In this document: positions 43,983 through 53,058 of the stretch, in pieces
Numbering within the stretch: the first letter of the stretch is position 1
Layout of the letters: every line of letters begins with the position of its first letter
Origin: Anaerolineales bacterium
Lineage (GTDB): Bacteria; Chloroflexota; Anaerolineae; Anaerolineales; Villigracilaceae
Assembly (NCBI GenBank): GCA_030583925.1
Contig: CP129482.1
Span: forward strand, 2,480,001-2,544,000
Length of the DNA: 64,000 nucleotides
Direction: 5' to 3'
Program-made: the position numbers and the translations under genes
The notes under the pieces: generated by a model
Told to the model about the DNA's origin: nothing
What the model saw: the letters and a program-made list of their open reading frames with translations, nothing else
Database searches by the model: none

Positions 43983-44804
43983 ATGTTCACAGACACCCAT
44001 TGCCACCTGTACCTCGACCAATTCGCCGGGGATATTGACGATGTGATTCAGCGTGCGATGAATGCTGGCGTTGAAAAGATGCTTGTGCCGGGCATGGATC
44101 TGGAAACAAGTTATGAAGCGGTCAGGCTGGCTGAAAAATATCCTCAGATTTTCGCCGCCGTTGGGTTTCACCCGACCGAGATACAAAAATTCAACATGCA
44201 GGATTTTGACAAACTTTGCGAACTTGCCCAACACCCTAAAGTCATCGCCATCGGCGAGATTGGGCTTGATTACTACTGGGTCAAAGAGACCGAACGACAA
44301 ACAGCACAGCGTCACAACCTGCTCCCCCACCTTGAGCTTGCAAACAAAGTCAACAAGCCGGTCATCCTTCACTTGCGCGAGGAAAACGACGCGGAAGAAG
44401 GCGCGGCGACCAACGACTTGCTCGACATTCTTGAACGCTGGCATGAAACATTGACCGCGTTGAAACCGAAGCCCGGCGTTTTCCATTCGTTCAACGGCAA
44501 TCTTGAATCCGCAACGCGCGCAATGGGGATGAGTTTTTTCATCGGCTTCACGGGACCCATCACATATAAGAAAAACGAATCCCAGCGCGAACTCGTCGGA
44601 AAACTTCCGCTGGATCGCATCCTCATCGAAACCGACTCGCCGTTCCAGACCCCCGTTCCTCACCGCGGCAAACGCAACGAACCCGCCAACGTGACGCTCA
44701 TTGCTGATAAAATTGCCGAAATCCATCGGACGACGCGCGAAGCGATTGCCCACGCCACTACGTCAAACGCAAACCGCCTGTTCGGATGGGAGATAACCAC
44801 TTGA
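43983..44804 (+). CDS. tatD: TatD family metal-dependent hydrolase
   Basis: This 273-residue TIM-barrel deoxyribonuclease-type hydrolase starts with the metal motif FTDTHCHLYL, followed by AAVGFHPTE, AIGEIGLDYYW (catalytic Glu), VILHLRE (His), GVFHSFNGN (His) and LIETDSPFQTPVPHRGKRNEP. Length is normal. The start at 43983 is set by the family N terminus; the open frame extends 27 codons through the promoter. The polyprenyl synthase gene overlaps its end. Confidence 0.92.
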   Translation: MFTDTHCHLYLDQFAGDIDDVIQRAMNAGVEKMLVPGMDLETSYEAVRLAEKYPQIFAAVGFHPTEIQKFNMQDFDKLCELAQHPKVIAIGEIGLDYYWVKETERQTAQRHNLLPHLELANKVNKPVILHLREENDAEEGAATNDLLDILERWHETLTALKPKPGVFHSFNGNLESATRAMGMSFFIGFTGPITYKKNESQRELVGKLPLDRILIETDSPFQTPVPHRGKRNEPANVTLIADKIAEIHRTTREAIAHATTSNANRLFGWEITT

Positions 44805-45769
44805 GCACAACGACCTTCTTCACTTCAGTGCAAGATCAACTCCATTTCGTCGAACAGCGGATGCGCGAACAGGCTGGCGAGGACCAACATCCCGACTTGC
44901 GATCGGCGCTCGAGCATTTGCTCGCGGCGGGAGGCAAACGGGTCAGACCGACGTTGGGCTTGCTCGTCGGGAATATGCTTGGCGCGCCTGAGGACAAGTT
45001 GATCACCCTCGGCGCTTCCGTGGAGTTGCTTCACACCGCGACGCTCGTCCACGATGATTTGATCGACGGCGCGTTGCTCCGCCGCGGGATGCCGACATTG
45101 AACGCGCGCTGGTCGCCTGCCGCGACCGTGCTCACCGGCGATTTTCTCTTCGCCCGCGCGGCAAAACTCGCGGCAGATACCGATTACCTGCCGTTGATGA
45201 AACTCTTTGCCGAAACGCTGGCAACCATCGTCAACGGTGAGTTGACTCAAATGTTTTCCGCGCGCGGCGTGATCGACCGCGACAACTACTACAATCGCAT
45301 TTACGCCAAGACCGCTTCACTGTTCGAAATGTCCACACTGGCGGCGACCATGGTCGCGACCGACGACGAAGAAACGCGCTCAGCGATGAAAGCGTTTGGC
45401 TACGAGGTCGGCATGGCATTCCAAATCGTGGACGACATTCTCGATTTCACCGGCGATCAATCCACCGTCGGCAAGCCGATCGGCTCAGACCTGCTAAACG
45501 GACTGGTCACCCTCCCGGCGATTTACTTCGCCGAGGCAAATCGCTACGATGAAGATGTTTTGTCGCTCCCTGATGGCGGATGGAAAGAAACCGCCCGGGT
45601 CCAGCGACTGGTAGACGCGATCCGCCAGAGCGACGCCATCGTGCAAGCCATGGACGAGGCGCGGAATGCCGTCCGCCGCGCGTTAGCCGCCCTGGAGGTC
45701 GCGCCAGCCTCCCCGGAAAAAGACGCGTTGGAAGACCTGGCGAAGTACATCGTTGACAGAAAAGTCTAA
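44801..45769 (+). CDS. Polyprenyl diphosphate synthase
   Basis: This protein has about 322 residues and is a trans-isoprenyl diphosphate synthase that condenses IPP onto an allylic diphosphate, probably for the quinone side chain. The first Asp-rich motif is LVHDDLIDGALLRRG, the second FQIVDDILDFTGD, with GGKRVRP near the N terminus and KPIGSDLLNG after the second motif. Two starts are possible: TTG at 44801, which overlaps the tatD stop as TTGA and has GGGAG nine bases upstream, or ATG at 44786. I chose the TTG. Chain length is not predictable here. Confidence 0.88.
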   Translation: MSTTTFFTSVQDQLHFVEQRMREQAGEDQHPDLRSALEHLLAAGGKRVRPTLGLLVGNMLGAPEDKLITLGASVELLHTATLVHDDLIDGALLRRGMPTLNARWSPAATVLTGDFLFARAAKLAADTDYLPLMKLFAETLATIVNGELTQMFSARGVIDRDNYYNRIYAKTASLFEMSTLAATMVATDDEETRSAMKAFGYEVGMAFQIVDDILDFTGDQSTVGKPIGSDLLNGLVTLPAIYFAEANRYDEDVLSLPDGGWKETARVQRLVDAIRQSDAIVQAMDEARNAVRRALAALEVAPASPEKDALEDLAKYIVDRKV

Positions 45770-45813
45770 ATATCAGGTTGTGTTCGCAGTTGGCTGGCTG
45801 TAAATAAAACACG

Positions 45814-46461
45814 ATGGTTATGGTTACAAAATTTGAGCGTTACAAATTAGAAGTTCCCGAAATTGTTCGACAAGCCAATGCTCTTGCAGAAGAAATAGGG
45901 TTTCCGCTTATGCCTGAAGGTAGACCAGCAGGTTACAAAGGTTTGCCGTCCGCATGTATTCCCGAAGCGGGAAAATTATTAAGCGTATTGGCCGCAGGTT
46001 ATCCAAATGGCAAGATTGGAGAATTTGGCACTGGCGCAGGAGTTGGAACGGCTTGGCTTCTTCATGGTCTTTCGATAAATTCGAAATTGCTTTCGGCAGA
46101 GATTGACGGAAAGCTTGTAGCTCGAACAAAGAAATTATTTTCTAAATATCCAAATGTAGAAATTCGGCAAGGCGATTGTTTTGAAGTTATGAAAAACGAA
46201 ATGCCGTTTGACCTTTTGTTTATAGATACAGGTATTCGTCACCTTCTCACTCCAGAAAACTACGACAAATTTACTGAAATGGTTAAAGTTGGCGGGAAAA
46301 TCGTATTTGATGATTTATTGCCAATAGAATTATGGCTACCAGAATGGGATGACTTGGTAGATGAAAAACGAGAGTTTATTTTTAGAAACCCTAGAATTAT
46401 CGGAACAGAAGTAAGGACAACAGCGGCGCAAGTGGCTATAATTGCAACCAGAGTCTCGTGA
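45814..46461 (+). CDS. Class I SAM-dependent O-methyltransferase-like protein
   Basis: This 215-residue Rossmann-fold methyltransferase has motif I KIGEFGTGAGVGTAWLL (about 69-85), acidic motif II AEIDGKLVARTKKLF and post-motif FDLLFIDTG and GGKIVFDDLL. It resembles the O-methyltransferase family 3 group. Base composition is clearly more AT-rich than its neighbours, and codons such as AAA, TTA and ATT dominate, so recent transfer is likely. An attC-like imperfect hairpin starts 10 bases after its stop, which fits a captured gene cassette. Substrate unknown. Confidence 0.8.
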   Translation: MVMVTKFERYKLEVPEIVRQANALAEEIGFPLMPEGRPAGYKGLPSACIPEAGKLLSVLAAGYPNGKIGEFGTGAGVGTAWLLHGLSINSKLLSAEIDGKLVARTKKLFSKYPNVEIRQGDCFEVMKNEMPFDLLFIDTGIRHLLTPENYDKFTEMVKVGGKIVFDDLLPIELWLPEWDDLVDEKREFIFRNPRIIGTEVRTTAAQVAIIATRVS

Positions 46462-46470
46462 AGGTCAAAC

Positions 46471-46590
46471 GCCAGCCAACAAAGCGCGCACTTGACGCTG
46501 GGGATTCTGCGGCATTTCAAGCAGTTTCCTACACCTGAGCCTTTTTCTGGTTGGACGGCTTCGCCGCTCCCGCCCCAGCGCAGGTAACGC
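46471..46590 (+). repeat. attC-like imperfect palindrome after the methyltransferase gene
   Basis: It starts GCCAGCCAACAAAGCG. The arms CGCTGGGG (46496-46503) and CCCCAGCG (46573-46580) pair perfectly; outside a single bulged A the helix continues ACTTG/CAGGT and GCG/CGC. This resembles the folded stem with extrahelical bases of integron cassette sites. A matching GTTRRRY end is not present, so it may be a degraded site. The rest of the gap to 46664 shows nothing else clear. Confidence 0.4.
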
Positions 46591-46663
46591 AAACCTTTCA
46601 AGCGCCGATATAACTCAACAGGATGTGGATACAGTTGAACTGCATCCACAACGACAATTTGCC

Positions 46664-47167
46664 ATGACCAATCCCCGTAAACCTTTCCGCATCAACGTCG
46701 GCTTCATCGCCCATGAAGAGGTCGGTTACAGCCACGAAATCCCGTTTGAATTCGACAAGGCAAAACTCGAAGACCTCGAAGTGACGAACCTCGACGGCTC
46801 GGTGCACATCGGCCGCACGCCGCAGGGATTGATCGTGCAGGGACAATTTTCCGCAGACACCATGCTCGAATGCGCGCGCTGTCTGAAGCCGTTCACTCAA
46901 CGGCTGGGTTGGAAATTCACCGAACTCTTCGCGTTCAGCAAAGATACTGCCAGCGAGACCGGGTTACTGCTTCCTGAGGATATGCAAATTGACCTTGCGC
47001 CGATGCTGAGGGAGTACGCGTTGCTTGAGGTGCCGATCAACCCGCTCCACGACCCGGACTGCAAAGGCTTGTGCATCGAATGCGGTCAGGATTTGAACGT
47101 GACGGATTGCGGTCACAGCCAACACACGGACGATTCGCCGTTTTCGGTTTTGAGGAAATTGTTGTAG
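46664..47167 (+). CDS. YceD/DUF177 family protein
   Basis: This protein has about 167 residues. It is a member of the YceD family, linked to 23S rRNA accumulation and usually encoded just before rpmF. The middle ECARCLKPFTQRL and C-terminal CKGLCIECGQDLNVTDCGH are the family's cysteine motifs. Here rpmF (ribosomal protein L32) does not follow; the next segment holds a short structured region with a terminator. The start at 46664 is preferred; an ATG at 46625 is also in frame. Confidence 0.85.
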   Translation: MTNPRKPFRINVGFIAHEEVGYSHEIPFEFDKAKLEDLEVTNLDGSVHIGRTPQGLIVQGQFSADTMLECARCLKPFTQRLGWKFTELFAFSKDTASETGLLLPEDMQIDLAPMLREYALLEVPINPLHDPDCKGLCIECGQDLNVTDCGHSQHTDDSPFSVLRKLL

Positions 47168-47170
47168 TAC

Positions 47171-47310
47171 AATAGCGGGCATGAACGCCAGACAGTTATT
47201 CAAAACGACGATGCCTATGGAAATGCGAATCTGCACTCAATGGAGAGCGCGTTAGATCGTCGCGTCTAGCGAATTACGGGCTGTCCATGTTCACGGACAG
47301 CCTTTTTGTT
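47171..47310 (+). ncRNA. Candidate small RNA or orphan leader between yceD and metG
   Basis: A TACAAT hexamer lies immediately after the yceD stop. About 130 bases later a strong terminator occurs (GGCTGTCC/GGACAGCC, loop ATGTTCAC, then TTTTTG, to about 47309). A second hairpin, CGTTAGA/TCTAGCG, precedes it near 47249-47271. The segment encodes only a 24-codon reading frame (from about 47181) with no ribosome-binding site. It does not fit T-box, SAM or other riboswitch patterns that I know. Confidence 0.35.
47278..47310 (+). terminator. Rho-independent terminator
   Basis: GGCTGTCC/GGACAGCC with an 8-base loop and TTTTTG tail. It ends the yceD transcript or the candidate small RNA and isolates metG. 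Confidence 0.8.
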
Positions 47311-47321
47311 TATTCCAACCA

Positions 47322-47430
47322 TGTCATTGCGAGGAGGGTTGAGATGCGACAGAATCGAAATCCCGACGAAGCAATCTCATGAAACCGCCTACTAATTTTG
47401 CGAGGAGATTGCTTCGCTCGCAACGACACT
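47322..47430. repeat. Palindromic repeat, copy A (TGTCATTGCGAG ... CTCGCAACGACA)
   Basis: The outer arms TGTCATTGCGAG and CTCGCAACGACA pair at 11 of 12 positions. The inner arms CGAAGCAATCTC (47367-47378) and GAGATTGCTTCG (47405-47416) pair perfectly. Copy B is at 62444-62539. Copy A sits in the metG leader. Confidence 0.8.
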
Positions 47431-47447
47431 TGAAATCGGAGTCACGA

Positions 47448-49250
47448 ATGCCTGAAAACATCCTCATCGCCATTGCCTGGCCCTACGCCAACGCCGAAAT
47501 CCACGTCGGCAACATCACCGGCTCACACCTGCCCGGCGACATCGTCGCACGTTATCACCGCCTGAAAGGGAACAACGCGCTCATGGTCAGCGGCACCGAT
47601 TCGCACGGGACGCCTGTGACCATTGCCGCAGACAAAGAGGGCAAACCCGTCGAAGAAGTGTACAAACGCTATCACAACGGGTTCATCGAGTTATTCCAAG
47701 GGCTGGGCATTTCGTACGATCTGTTCACCACAACGCATACCGAGAATCATTTCAAAGTATCGCAAGCCATGTTCCTTGCTTTGAAAGAGAACGGCTACCT
47801 CTTCACGCAAAAATCCATGCAGTGGTATTCGCCTTCGTCGAAGCGATTCCTGCCCGACCGCTACGTCGAAGGGACGTGTTACATCTGCGGCTACGAGGGC
47901 GCGCGCTCCGATCAATGCGACAATTGCGGCAACGTGCTCGAACCCGAGAAGTTGATCAATCCACGCTCGAAGGAAGGCGGCGCACTCGAACTGCGCGAGA
48001 CCGAGCATTTCTACCTCGACCTGTCGAAACTCGAACCGAATGTCAAGCAGTTCCTCACCGAACGCGCCGATCACATGCGCGATACGGTCATCGGCGAATC
48101 GCTACGCAAAATCGAATCAGAGGGCTTGAAGCCGCGCTCGATCACGCGCGATCTCGATTGGGGCATCCCCGTTCCGCTCGAAGGCTGGGAGGGCAAATGT
48201 CTCTACGTCTGGATCGAAGCGGTCGTCGGCTACCTCTCCGCCGCGATCGAGTGGAGTCAACTAACCAAACAAAATGACGCGTGGCGCGATTGGTGGTCGA
48301 ACCCCGCATCGAAACATTTTTATTTTCAAGGCAAAGACAACATCTTCTTCCACACCTCCATGTGGCCCGCCGAGTTGATGGGCGCGGACGAACAGTTCGC
48401 CGAATTATTCGCTGGCGAAAAATTCAAACTCACATTGCCATACGACGTACCAGCGAATCAATTCATGAACCTCGAGGGCAAAAAGATCAGCGGCTCGCGC
48501 AATTGGGCGGTTTGGGGACGCGACGCGCTCACGCGCTACGACCCCGACGCCATCCGCTACTACCTCACCGTAAACATGCCCGAAGCGAAAGACAGCGATT
48601 GGGATTGGTCGGAGTTCGTGGCACGCAACAACAACGAGCTCGTTGCGACGTGGGGCAACTTAGCGAATCGCGTTCTCGCATTTTGCTACAAACACTGGGA
48701 TGGTCACGTGCCCACTGTGGATGAAAACACGCTTCGCCCCGCGGACCTCGACCTGCTCGCAGTCATCTCAAACGGATTCGCCACCGTCGGCGCCGAACTT
48801 GAAGCCGTGCGCCTGCGATCCGCCCTCGGCGAGACGATGAAACTCGCCACCGCAGTGAATCAATACCTCGACGTCCACGCGCCCTGGACAGCCATCAAAA
48901 CCGACAAAGACTCCGCCGCGCTGACGGTCTTCACCGCGCTGAAAGCGATCGACTCGCTCAAGATTCTCTTCTCCCCCTTCCTGCCGTTCACGTCTGAGAA
49001 ACTGCACGGCTTCTTTGGCTATGAAACTCCGCTGTTCGGCGAGCAATACGTTGAGGAAATTCAAGATTCATTGGGAACACATACAGGGTTGCGGTATCGC
49101 GCCAGTAAGGGCGAGTCGGCGACTCGCCCCTACCCGGCGTGGAAACCTAGCGAATTAAAGCCCGGGCAGAAATTGAATCAGCCGGGTCCGCTGTTCAAGA
49201 AGTTAGATGAAAGCGTGGTTGAAGAAGAACGGGCAAGGTTAGGAAAATAG
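47448..49250 (+). CDS. metG: Methionyl-tRNA synthetase
   Basis: This 600-residue class I synthetase charges tRNA-Met. The HIGH-type signature is HVGNITGSHLPGD, and the zinc knuckle CYICGYEGARSDQCDNCG has four Cys (about 145-165). The KMSKS position reads KKISGS, a variant of the archaeal-like MetG group. The anticodon-binding domain is helical and conserved (WDWSEFVARNNNELVATWGNLANRVL). There is no C-terminal Trbp111 domain. Residues about 553-562 (SKGESATRPY) are encoded by a perfect-loop palindrome of the GGGCGA type, an insertion in the C-terminal region. Start 47448 is set by homology; an upstream ATG lies within the repeat. Confidence 0.92.
   Translation: MPENILIAIAWPYANAEIHVGNITGSHLPGDIVARYHRLKGNNALMVSGTDSHGTPVTIAADKEGKPVEEVYKRYHNGFIELFQGLGISYDLFTTTHTENHFKVSQAMFLALKENGYLFTQKSMQWYSPSSKRFLPDRYVEGTCYICGYEGARSDQCDNCGNVLEPEKLINPRSKEGGALELRETEHFYLDLSKLEPNVKQFLTERADHMRDTVIGESLRKIESEGLKPRSITRDLDWGIPVPLEGWEGKCLYVWIEAVVGYLSAAIEWSQLTKQNDAWRDWWSNPASKHFYFQGKDNIFFHTSMWPAELMGADEQFAELFAGEKFKLTLPYDVPANQFMNLEGKKISGSRNWAVWGRDALTRYDPDAIRYYLTVNMPEAKDSDWDWSEFVARNNNELVATWGNLANRVLAFCYKHWDGHVPTVDENTLRPADLDLLAVISNGFATVGAELEAVRLRSALGETMKLATAVNQYLDVHAPWTAIKTDKDSAALTVFTALKAIDSLKILFSPFLPFTSEKLHGFFGYETPLFGEQYVEEIQDSLGTHTGLRYRASKGESATRPYPAWKPSELKPGQKLNQPGPLFKKLDESVVEEERARLGK
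49105..49133. repeat. Palindrome inserted inside metG
   Basis: GTAAGGGCGAGTC and GACTCGCCCCTAC pair at 12 of 13 positions around loop GGC. The reading frame is kept, adding about ten residues. The arms share the GGGCG design of 17157-17185. Confidence 0.65.
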
Positions 49251-49345
49251 AAAACCTAGAACTTTTATTTGCATAGGTAAAAGCCCTACAGCCGTACCGA
49301 CCAAGCAACAAGATTTTTTTGGAAATCTACAAACCACTACTCACC

Positions 49346-50227
49346 ATGAAACGATTCTTCAAAAACCTTCTCGCTATTTTGTTTCTGGGGTTTGTCGCTT
49401 CGATGTTCGTCAACCCGAAGACGCCGCCGACGCGATATTACGATGGCGCGCCCGAGCCGCTCGTCATCGCGCACCAGGGCGGAGACGGCGTGTGGCCCGG
49501 CGACACCATGTACGCTTTTGAAAACGCCGTCCATATTGGAGCAGACGTCCTTGAGATGGACGCGCATATCACCCAGGATGGTCAGATCGTGTTGATGCAC
49601 GATGAAGAGGTAGATCGCACCACCGACGGCACGGGTCTCATCGAAGATAAAACGCTTGAAGAGTTGAAACAACTCGACGCCGCGTATGACTGGTCGAATG
49701 ATGACGACAAAACATTTCCGTATCGCGGACAAGGAATCCAAGTCCCAACGCTGGATGAGGTTTTCAAAAAGTTTCCGCAGATGCGCTATGTGATCGAGAT
49801 TAAGTTAACGAAGAATCCGATCCAACAACCGTTGTGCGACTTGATCCGAAAATATAACATGCAGGATAAAACGCTCGTGGGTTCATTCCACGATGAAGCA
49901 ATGCAAAACTTCCGCGCGGTCTGCCCCGAAGTGGCGACCTCTGCCGCAAGCGACGAAGTCAGGAATTACGTTCTGCTGGGCAAAGTTTTCCTGTGGGGAT
50001 TTTACGCGCCCCATTTTCAAACAATTCAACCGCCCTGGAACCCGGAAGACTCGTTAGGCATCCAGATCATGACTGAGCGCTTTATCCGCGAATCGCACGC
50101 CAAGAACATCCGCGTCGAACCGTGGACGGTGAACGATCCCGAGTTAATGAAACGTTACATTGAATGGGGTGTGGATGGTATCATTACCGACAGACCCGAC
50201 TTGCTGATTGAACTTTTAGGACGCTAA
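49346..50227 (+). CDS. Glycerophosphodiester phosphodiesterase
   Basis: This 293-residue protein has an N-terminal signal or anchor helix (FKNLLAILFLGFVASMFV), so it probably acts outside the membrane. The GDPD TIM barrel is recognised by AHQGGDGVWPGDTMYAF (the usual HRG is HQG), LEMDAHITQDGQIVLMHDEEVDRTTDG (catalytic Glu-Asp and second His) and late EPWTVNDPELMKRYIEWGVDGIITDRPD. The Arg-to-Gln change occurs in a known subgroup. The next gene begins 15 bp downstream. Confidence 0.9.
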   Translation: MKRFFKNLLAILFLGFVASMFVNPKTPPTRYYDGAPEPLVIAHQGGDGVWPGDTMYAFENAVHIGADVLEMDAHITQDGQIVLMHDEEVDRTTDGTGLIEDKTLEELKQLDAAYDWSNDDDKTFPYRGQGIQVPTLDEVFKKFPQMRYVIEIKLTKNPIQQPLCDLIRKYNMQDKTLVGSFHDEAMQNFRAVCPEVATSAASDEVRNYVLLGKVFLWGFYAPHFQTIQPPWNPEDSLGIQIMTERFIRESHAKNIRVEPWTVNDPELMKRYIEWGVDGIITDRPDLLIELLGR

Positions 50228-50242
50228 CCTACGGAGGGTAAG

Positions 50243-52384
50243 ATGAAAAGCATTTTCACCGTTTTTCTCGATATCGAAAAACTGATCTACAAAGTCTTGA
50301 TGTGGTTCATCCTCGTCCCCAAGACGATCGTGAAGATCACGCTCAACCCTGCGTGGGCGCCCGGATATGTGAAAGATGAACTGACAAATGATGAAACGCC
50401 TTTCGACGAATACATCTCGCCCATCATCCTTTTATTGATCGTGGCATTGATCCCCGCGCTGGTGTTCAACCTCCTGCCCACTTATGGCGCGACGATCAGT
50501 TCACCCGCTGAAACGCAACCCACCACCGACAGGATTCTCTCGTTCGACGTCCGCACAGATTTCCGCTCTTCCTCCGATGAAATGCAATATTTCCACCTCT
50601 GGTCGGTATCAAAGACCGTCGCGCTGATTCCCGTTACAAGCGAGCAGGGCGCTAACGCAACCAGCGGCGGCGAAATTATTGCCACCGAAGTCCACTATCC
50701 GGGCAGTCCAAAAAACCTCGCTACCGCGCTGGATGAAAACACGGTCACGGACAAATTCATCTTTACCTTCCCAGACGCTGGAGAGTATATCGTCGCGGTG
50801 GCGGCGGGAAAATACGACCCGGATCGCTTCAACCCGGAAGTGGGAGCCGGGGCGCCCACTGAGACATATTCCACGTCCTTTCGAGTGATCGTGCCCACGC
50901 GAACAGATCAGCCGATCATTATCTCGAACGAACAATCCACCAAGAACCCAGCCGCGGCAACGCCTAAAGGTTTTGAAACCTTCACGGCGCAAGTGCAAAA
51001 GGAAAACACGCTGTTTATCGCGCTTGCCCTGATGCTGCCTCCGCTCCTCTTTGCGCTGGCTACCAAGCTCTTCACAACCGCCATCGGCGAAGATACGCTC
51101 AAAGAAAGTTTCTACACTCAATGCTATTACTTTTCGCCTTTGAGCTTGGCGATCTGGGCGAGTTATTACGCGAGATACTTTTTCACCGCCGACGCGTATT
51201 TGTACGCCGGCGGCTACCTGGCTATCCAGATCATCTGGTTGCCGCCGCTGTTAGCCGCGCTTTGGTTCGTTCGCGCAGAAGCGAAAACCATCGAGGACGC
51301 GCGTGGGACGAGCGGCGTCCGTTCAGTGATCATTACCCTCGTCTGTATTGCCATCCTATTGTTCGCGGCGTATCTCATCTTCCAATTCGCATCGCTGCAA
51401 GACGATGTGCGCCTGACCGCTATTCGAGCCTTCCCGATCCTCTCCGCAGCGCTGATCATAGGCTTTGGTATCGCTTGGTATCGCCGCCGCAGAGGCAGAA
51501 ACGAATACATGACCAAAAGCCACTTCTTCTGGATCGGCATAAATGCGGTTGTGTTGATCGCGCTATTAAATTACGTTTCCACGCGTTTCGGAATACAGGC
51601 CCAATCACAGGTCGTATCTCGACCGATATCCACCGCTTCGCCCACCCTTTTAGCTGTCGCGGCCGAAACCAACCTCCCCACCGTCGTTGAGGCGACTCAA
51701 ACGCCGACGGCGCAAATCGCCCTAGCCGCTTCACAAACGCCTGAGGCTGTTTCCACCGCAGGGCCCGGAGACGGTCCCGCGCAAATTCCAGTCACCGCGA
51801 CACCCAACCCCTTCTATGTCGAAGACTTCAACACAGATCTGGCAACGTGGATCGAGTTTATGACCAGCGGCGATTCAAGTCTGGTGGAGAAGAGAGTGGA
51901 ACTCGGAGCGCTTTCTATTAAATTACTCCAACGTGATGAGATCACGCCGCGCTACTATTTGATCAACAACGCGTTCTCCTATTCGGATGTCAAAGTCGAA
52001 GCGGTAGTGACGAATCGCGGCAACAACTCCAACGGCGTCGGCTTGATCTGCCGCTACAGCGACATTGGCTGGTACGAAGTTCAAGTATCCAATTCGCAGA
52101 CGTTCTCCGTCTACGTGGTGGATAACGTTGGCATCATGAGTCAGGGATATCACGAGATTGCGCGCTTCGACTCGAACCAAATTCTCTCCGGACTTTCAAC
52201 CAACATATACACCATGACCTGCAAAGGCAATGTCATCAGCCTGTTCGTGAACGGCAATTTGCTTTGGGAATATACCGATACGCAATTTGGGTTTACCGAT
52301 GGCAAGATCGGGCTCTCTGTCTGGTCGCCGGAGACTCTGCCCGTGAATGTTTCCTTCGAGACTCTAACCGTCAGCGCGCCGTGA
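50243..52384 (+). CDS. Large membrane protein with C-terminal LamG/DUF1080-like domain
   Basis: This 713-residue protein has a cytoplasmic N terminus, a helix near 60-80, then an extracytoplasmic beta-rich region (about 85-245). Several helices follow (about 253-275, 293-360, 375-400, 408-425, 438-455). A Thr/Pro linker leads to a C-terminal concanavalin-like domain (about 530-713: EDFNTDLATWIEF, NGVGLICRYSD.GWYEVQVS, NGNLLWEYTDTQFGFTDGKIGLSV). The membrane part resembles YIP1-type proteins weakly. Function unknown; the layout suggests surface ligand binding joined to a membrane core. It may be cotranscribed with the GDPD gene. Confidence 0.78.
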   Translation: MKSIFTVFLDIEKLIYKVLMWFILVPKTIVKITLNPAWAPGYVKDELTNDETPFDEYISPIILLLIVALIPALVFNLLPTYGATISSPAETQPTTDRILSFDVRTDFRSSSDEMQYFHLWSVSKTVALIPVTSEQGANATSGGEIIATEVHYPGSPKNLATALDENTVTDKFIFTFPDAGEYIVAVAAGKYDPDRFNPEVGAGAPTETYSTSFRVIVPTRTDQPIIISNEQSTKNPAAATPKGFETFTAQVQKENTLFIALALMLPPLLFALATKLFTTAIGEDTLKESFYTQCYYFSPLSLAIWASYYARYFFTADAYLYAGGYLAIQIIWLPPLLAALWFVRAEAKTIEDARGTSGVRSVIITLVCIAILLFAAYLIFQFASLQDDVRLTAIRAFPILSAALIIGFGIAWYRRRRGRNEYMTKSHFFWIGINAVVLIALLNYVSTRFGIQAQSQVVSRPISTASPTLLAVAAETNLPTVVEATQTPTAQIALAASQTPEAVSTAGPGDGPAQIPVTATPNPFYVEDFNTDLATWIEFMTSGDSSLVEKRVELGALSIKLLQRDEITPRYYLINNAFSYSDVKVEAVVTNRGNNSNGVGLICRYSDIGWYEVQVSNSQTFSVYVVDNVGIMSQGYHEIARFDSNQILSGLSTNIYTMTCKGNVISLFVNGNLLWEYTDTQFGFTDGKIGLSVWSPETLPVNVSFETLTVSAP

Positions 52385-52401
52385 CGGCAACGACAACAGA
52401 C

Positions 52402-52438
52402 AAAAAAAGAGCGATGCGTTTCGTCATCGCTCTTTTTT
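52402..52438. terminator. Bidirectional terminator
   Basis: GAGCGATG/CATCGCTC flanked by A and T runs (14 paired positions in all) lies between two convergent genes and can serve both strands. Confidence 0.85.
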
Positions 52439-52455
52439 CAACACTGTTCACTTTC

Positions 52456-53013
52456 TCATCCCATCCACACCGTACGATCTTCAAACGAGGGACGCGGCGG
52501 ATGTTCTGCAACGGCTTCAGGGTAGCCGATATACAAAAACGCGATCAGGTGTTGATCCGGTGCAAAGCCGAGAAATTCTTTCACTTTCACATCCTTTGCC
52601 CATTCGCCGGTGCGCCATTTTACGGCAAGCCCTTCCGCTTGCGCTGCAAGTAAAATATTTTGACAAGCCGCGGCAACCGCGGCAACATTTTCGATCTCCA
52701 ATACTTTTGGCTCAGACGGTCTGTCTACGCCGACAGCGATGATGAGCGGCGAACGGCGAGTCAACGCGCGGGTTTTCTCCAATGCTTCCGCTGGCAGATC
52801 AGGTTGACGGTCCGCGAAAGAAGCGGCGAACACGTCCCCTAATTTTTTAAGTCCATTATCCGTCAACACCACGAAACGCCATGGTCTTACTTTGTAATGA
52901 TTGGGCGCTTGCACTGCCGCGCTCAATATTTTTTCGATCAAGGCGCGCGGCACGGCATCTTGTTTCACATGGACTTGCGAGCGTCGTTCGTGAATTGCTT
53001 GAAATACATCCAT
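52456..53013 (-). CDS. Nitroreductase family protein
   Basis: This 185-residue FMN-dependent oxidoreductase begins MDVFQAIHERRSQVHVKQDAVPRALIEKIL, with the FMN-binding RRS motif, then AVQAPNHYKVRPWRFVVL and ENVAAVAAACQNILLAAQAEGLAVKWRTG. It ends IAFLYIGYPEA.AEHPPRPSFED. It is close to the YdjA-type small nitroreductases. GGAG seven bases before the ATG at 53013 decides the start. It diverges from the deacetylase gene. Confidence 0.9.
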   Translation of the reverse strand: MDVFQAIHERRSQVHVKQDAVPRALIEKILSAAVQAPNHYKVRPWRFVVLTDNGLKKLGDVFAASFADRQPDLPAEALEKTRALTRRSPLIIAVGVDRPSEPKVLEIENVAAVAAACQNILLAAQAEGLAVKWRTGEWAKDVKVKEFLGFAPDQHLIAFLYIGYPEAVAEHPPRPSFEDRTVWMG

Positions 53014-53058
53014 AAAATTCTCCAGTCTATTGATACAATTAATGTACAGCGCCTTGCA

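Noticed and set aside
47181..47255. A 24-codon small gene after yceD
   Set aside because: It has no ribosome-binding site or recognisable protein; the region is better described as a structured transcript. It is not rpmF.
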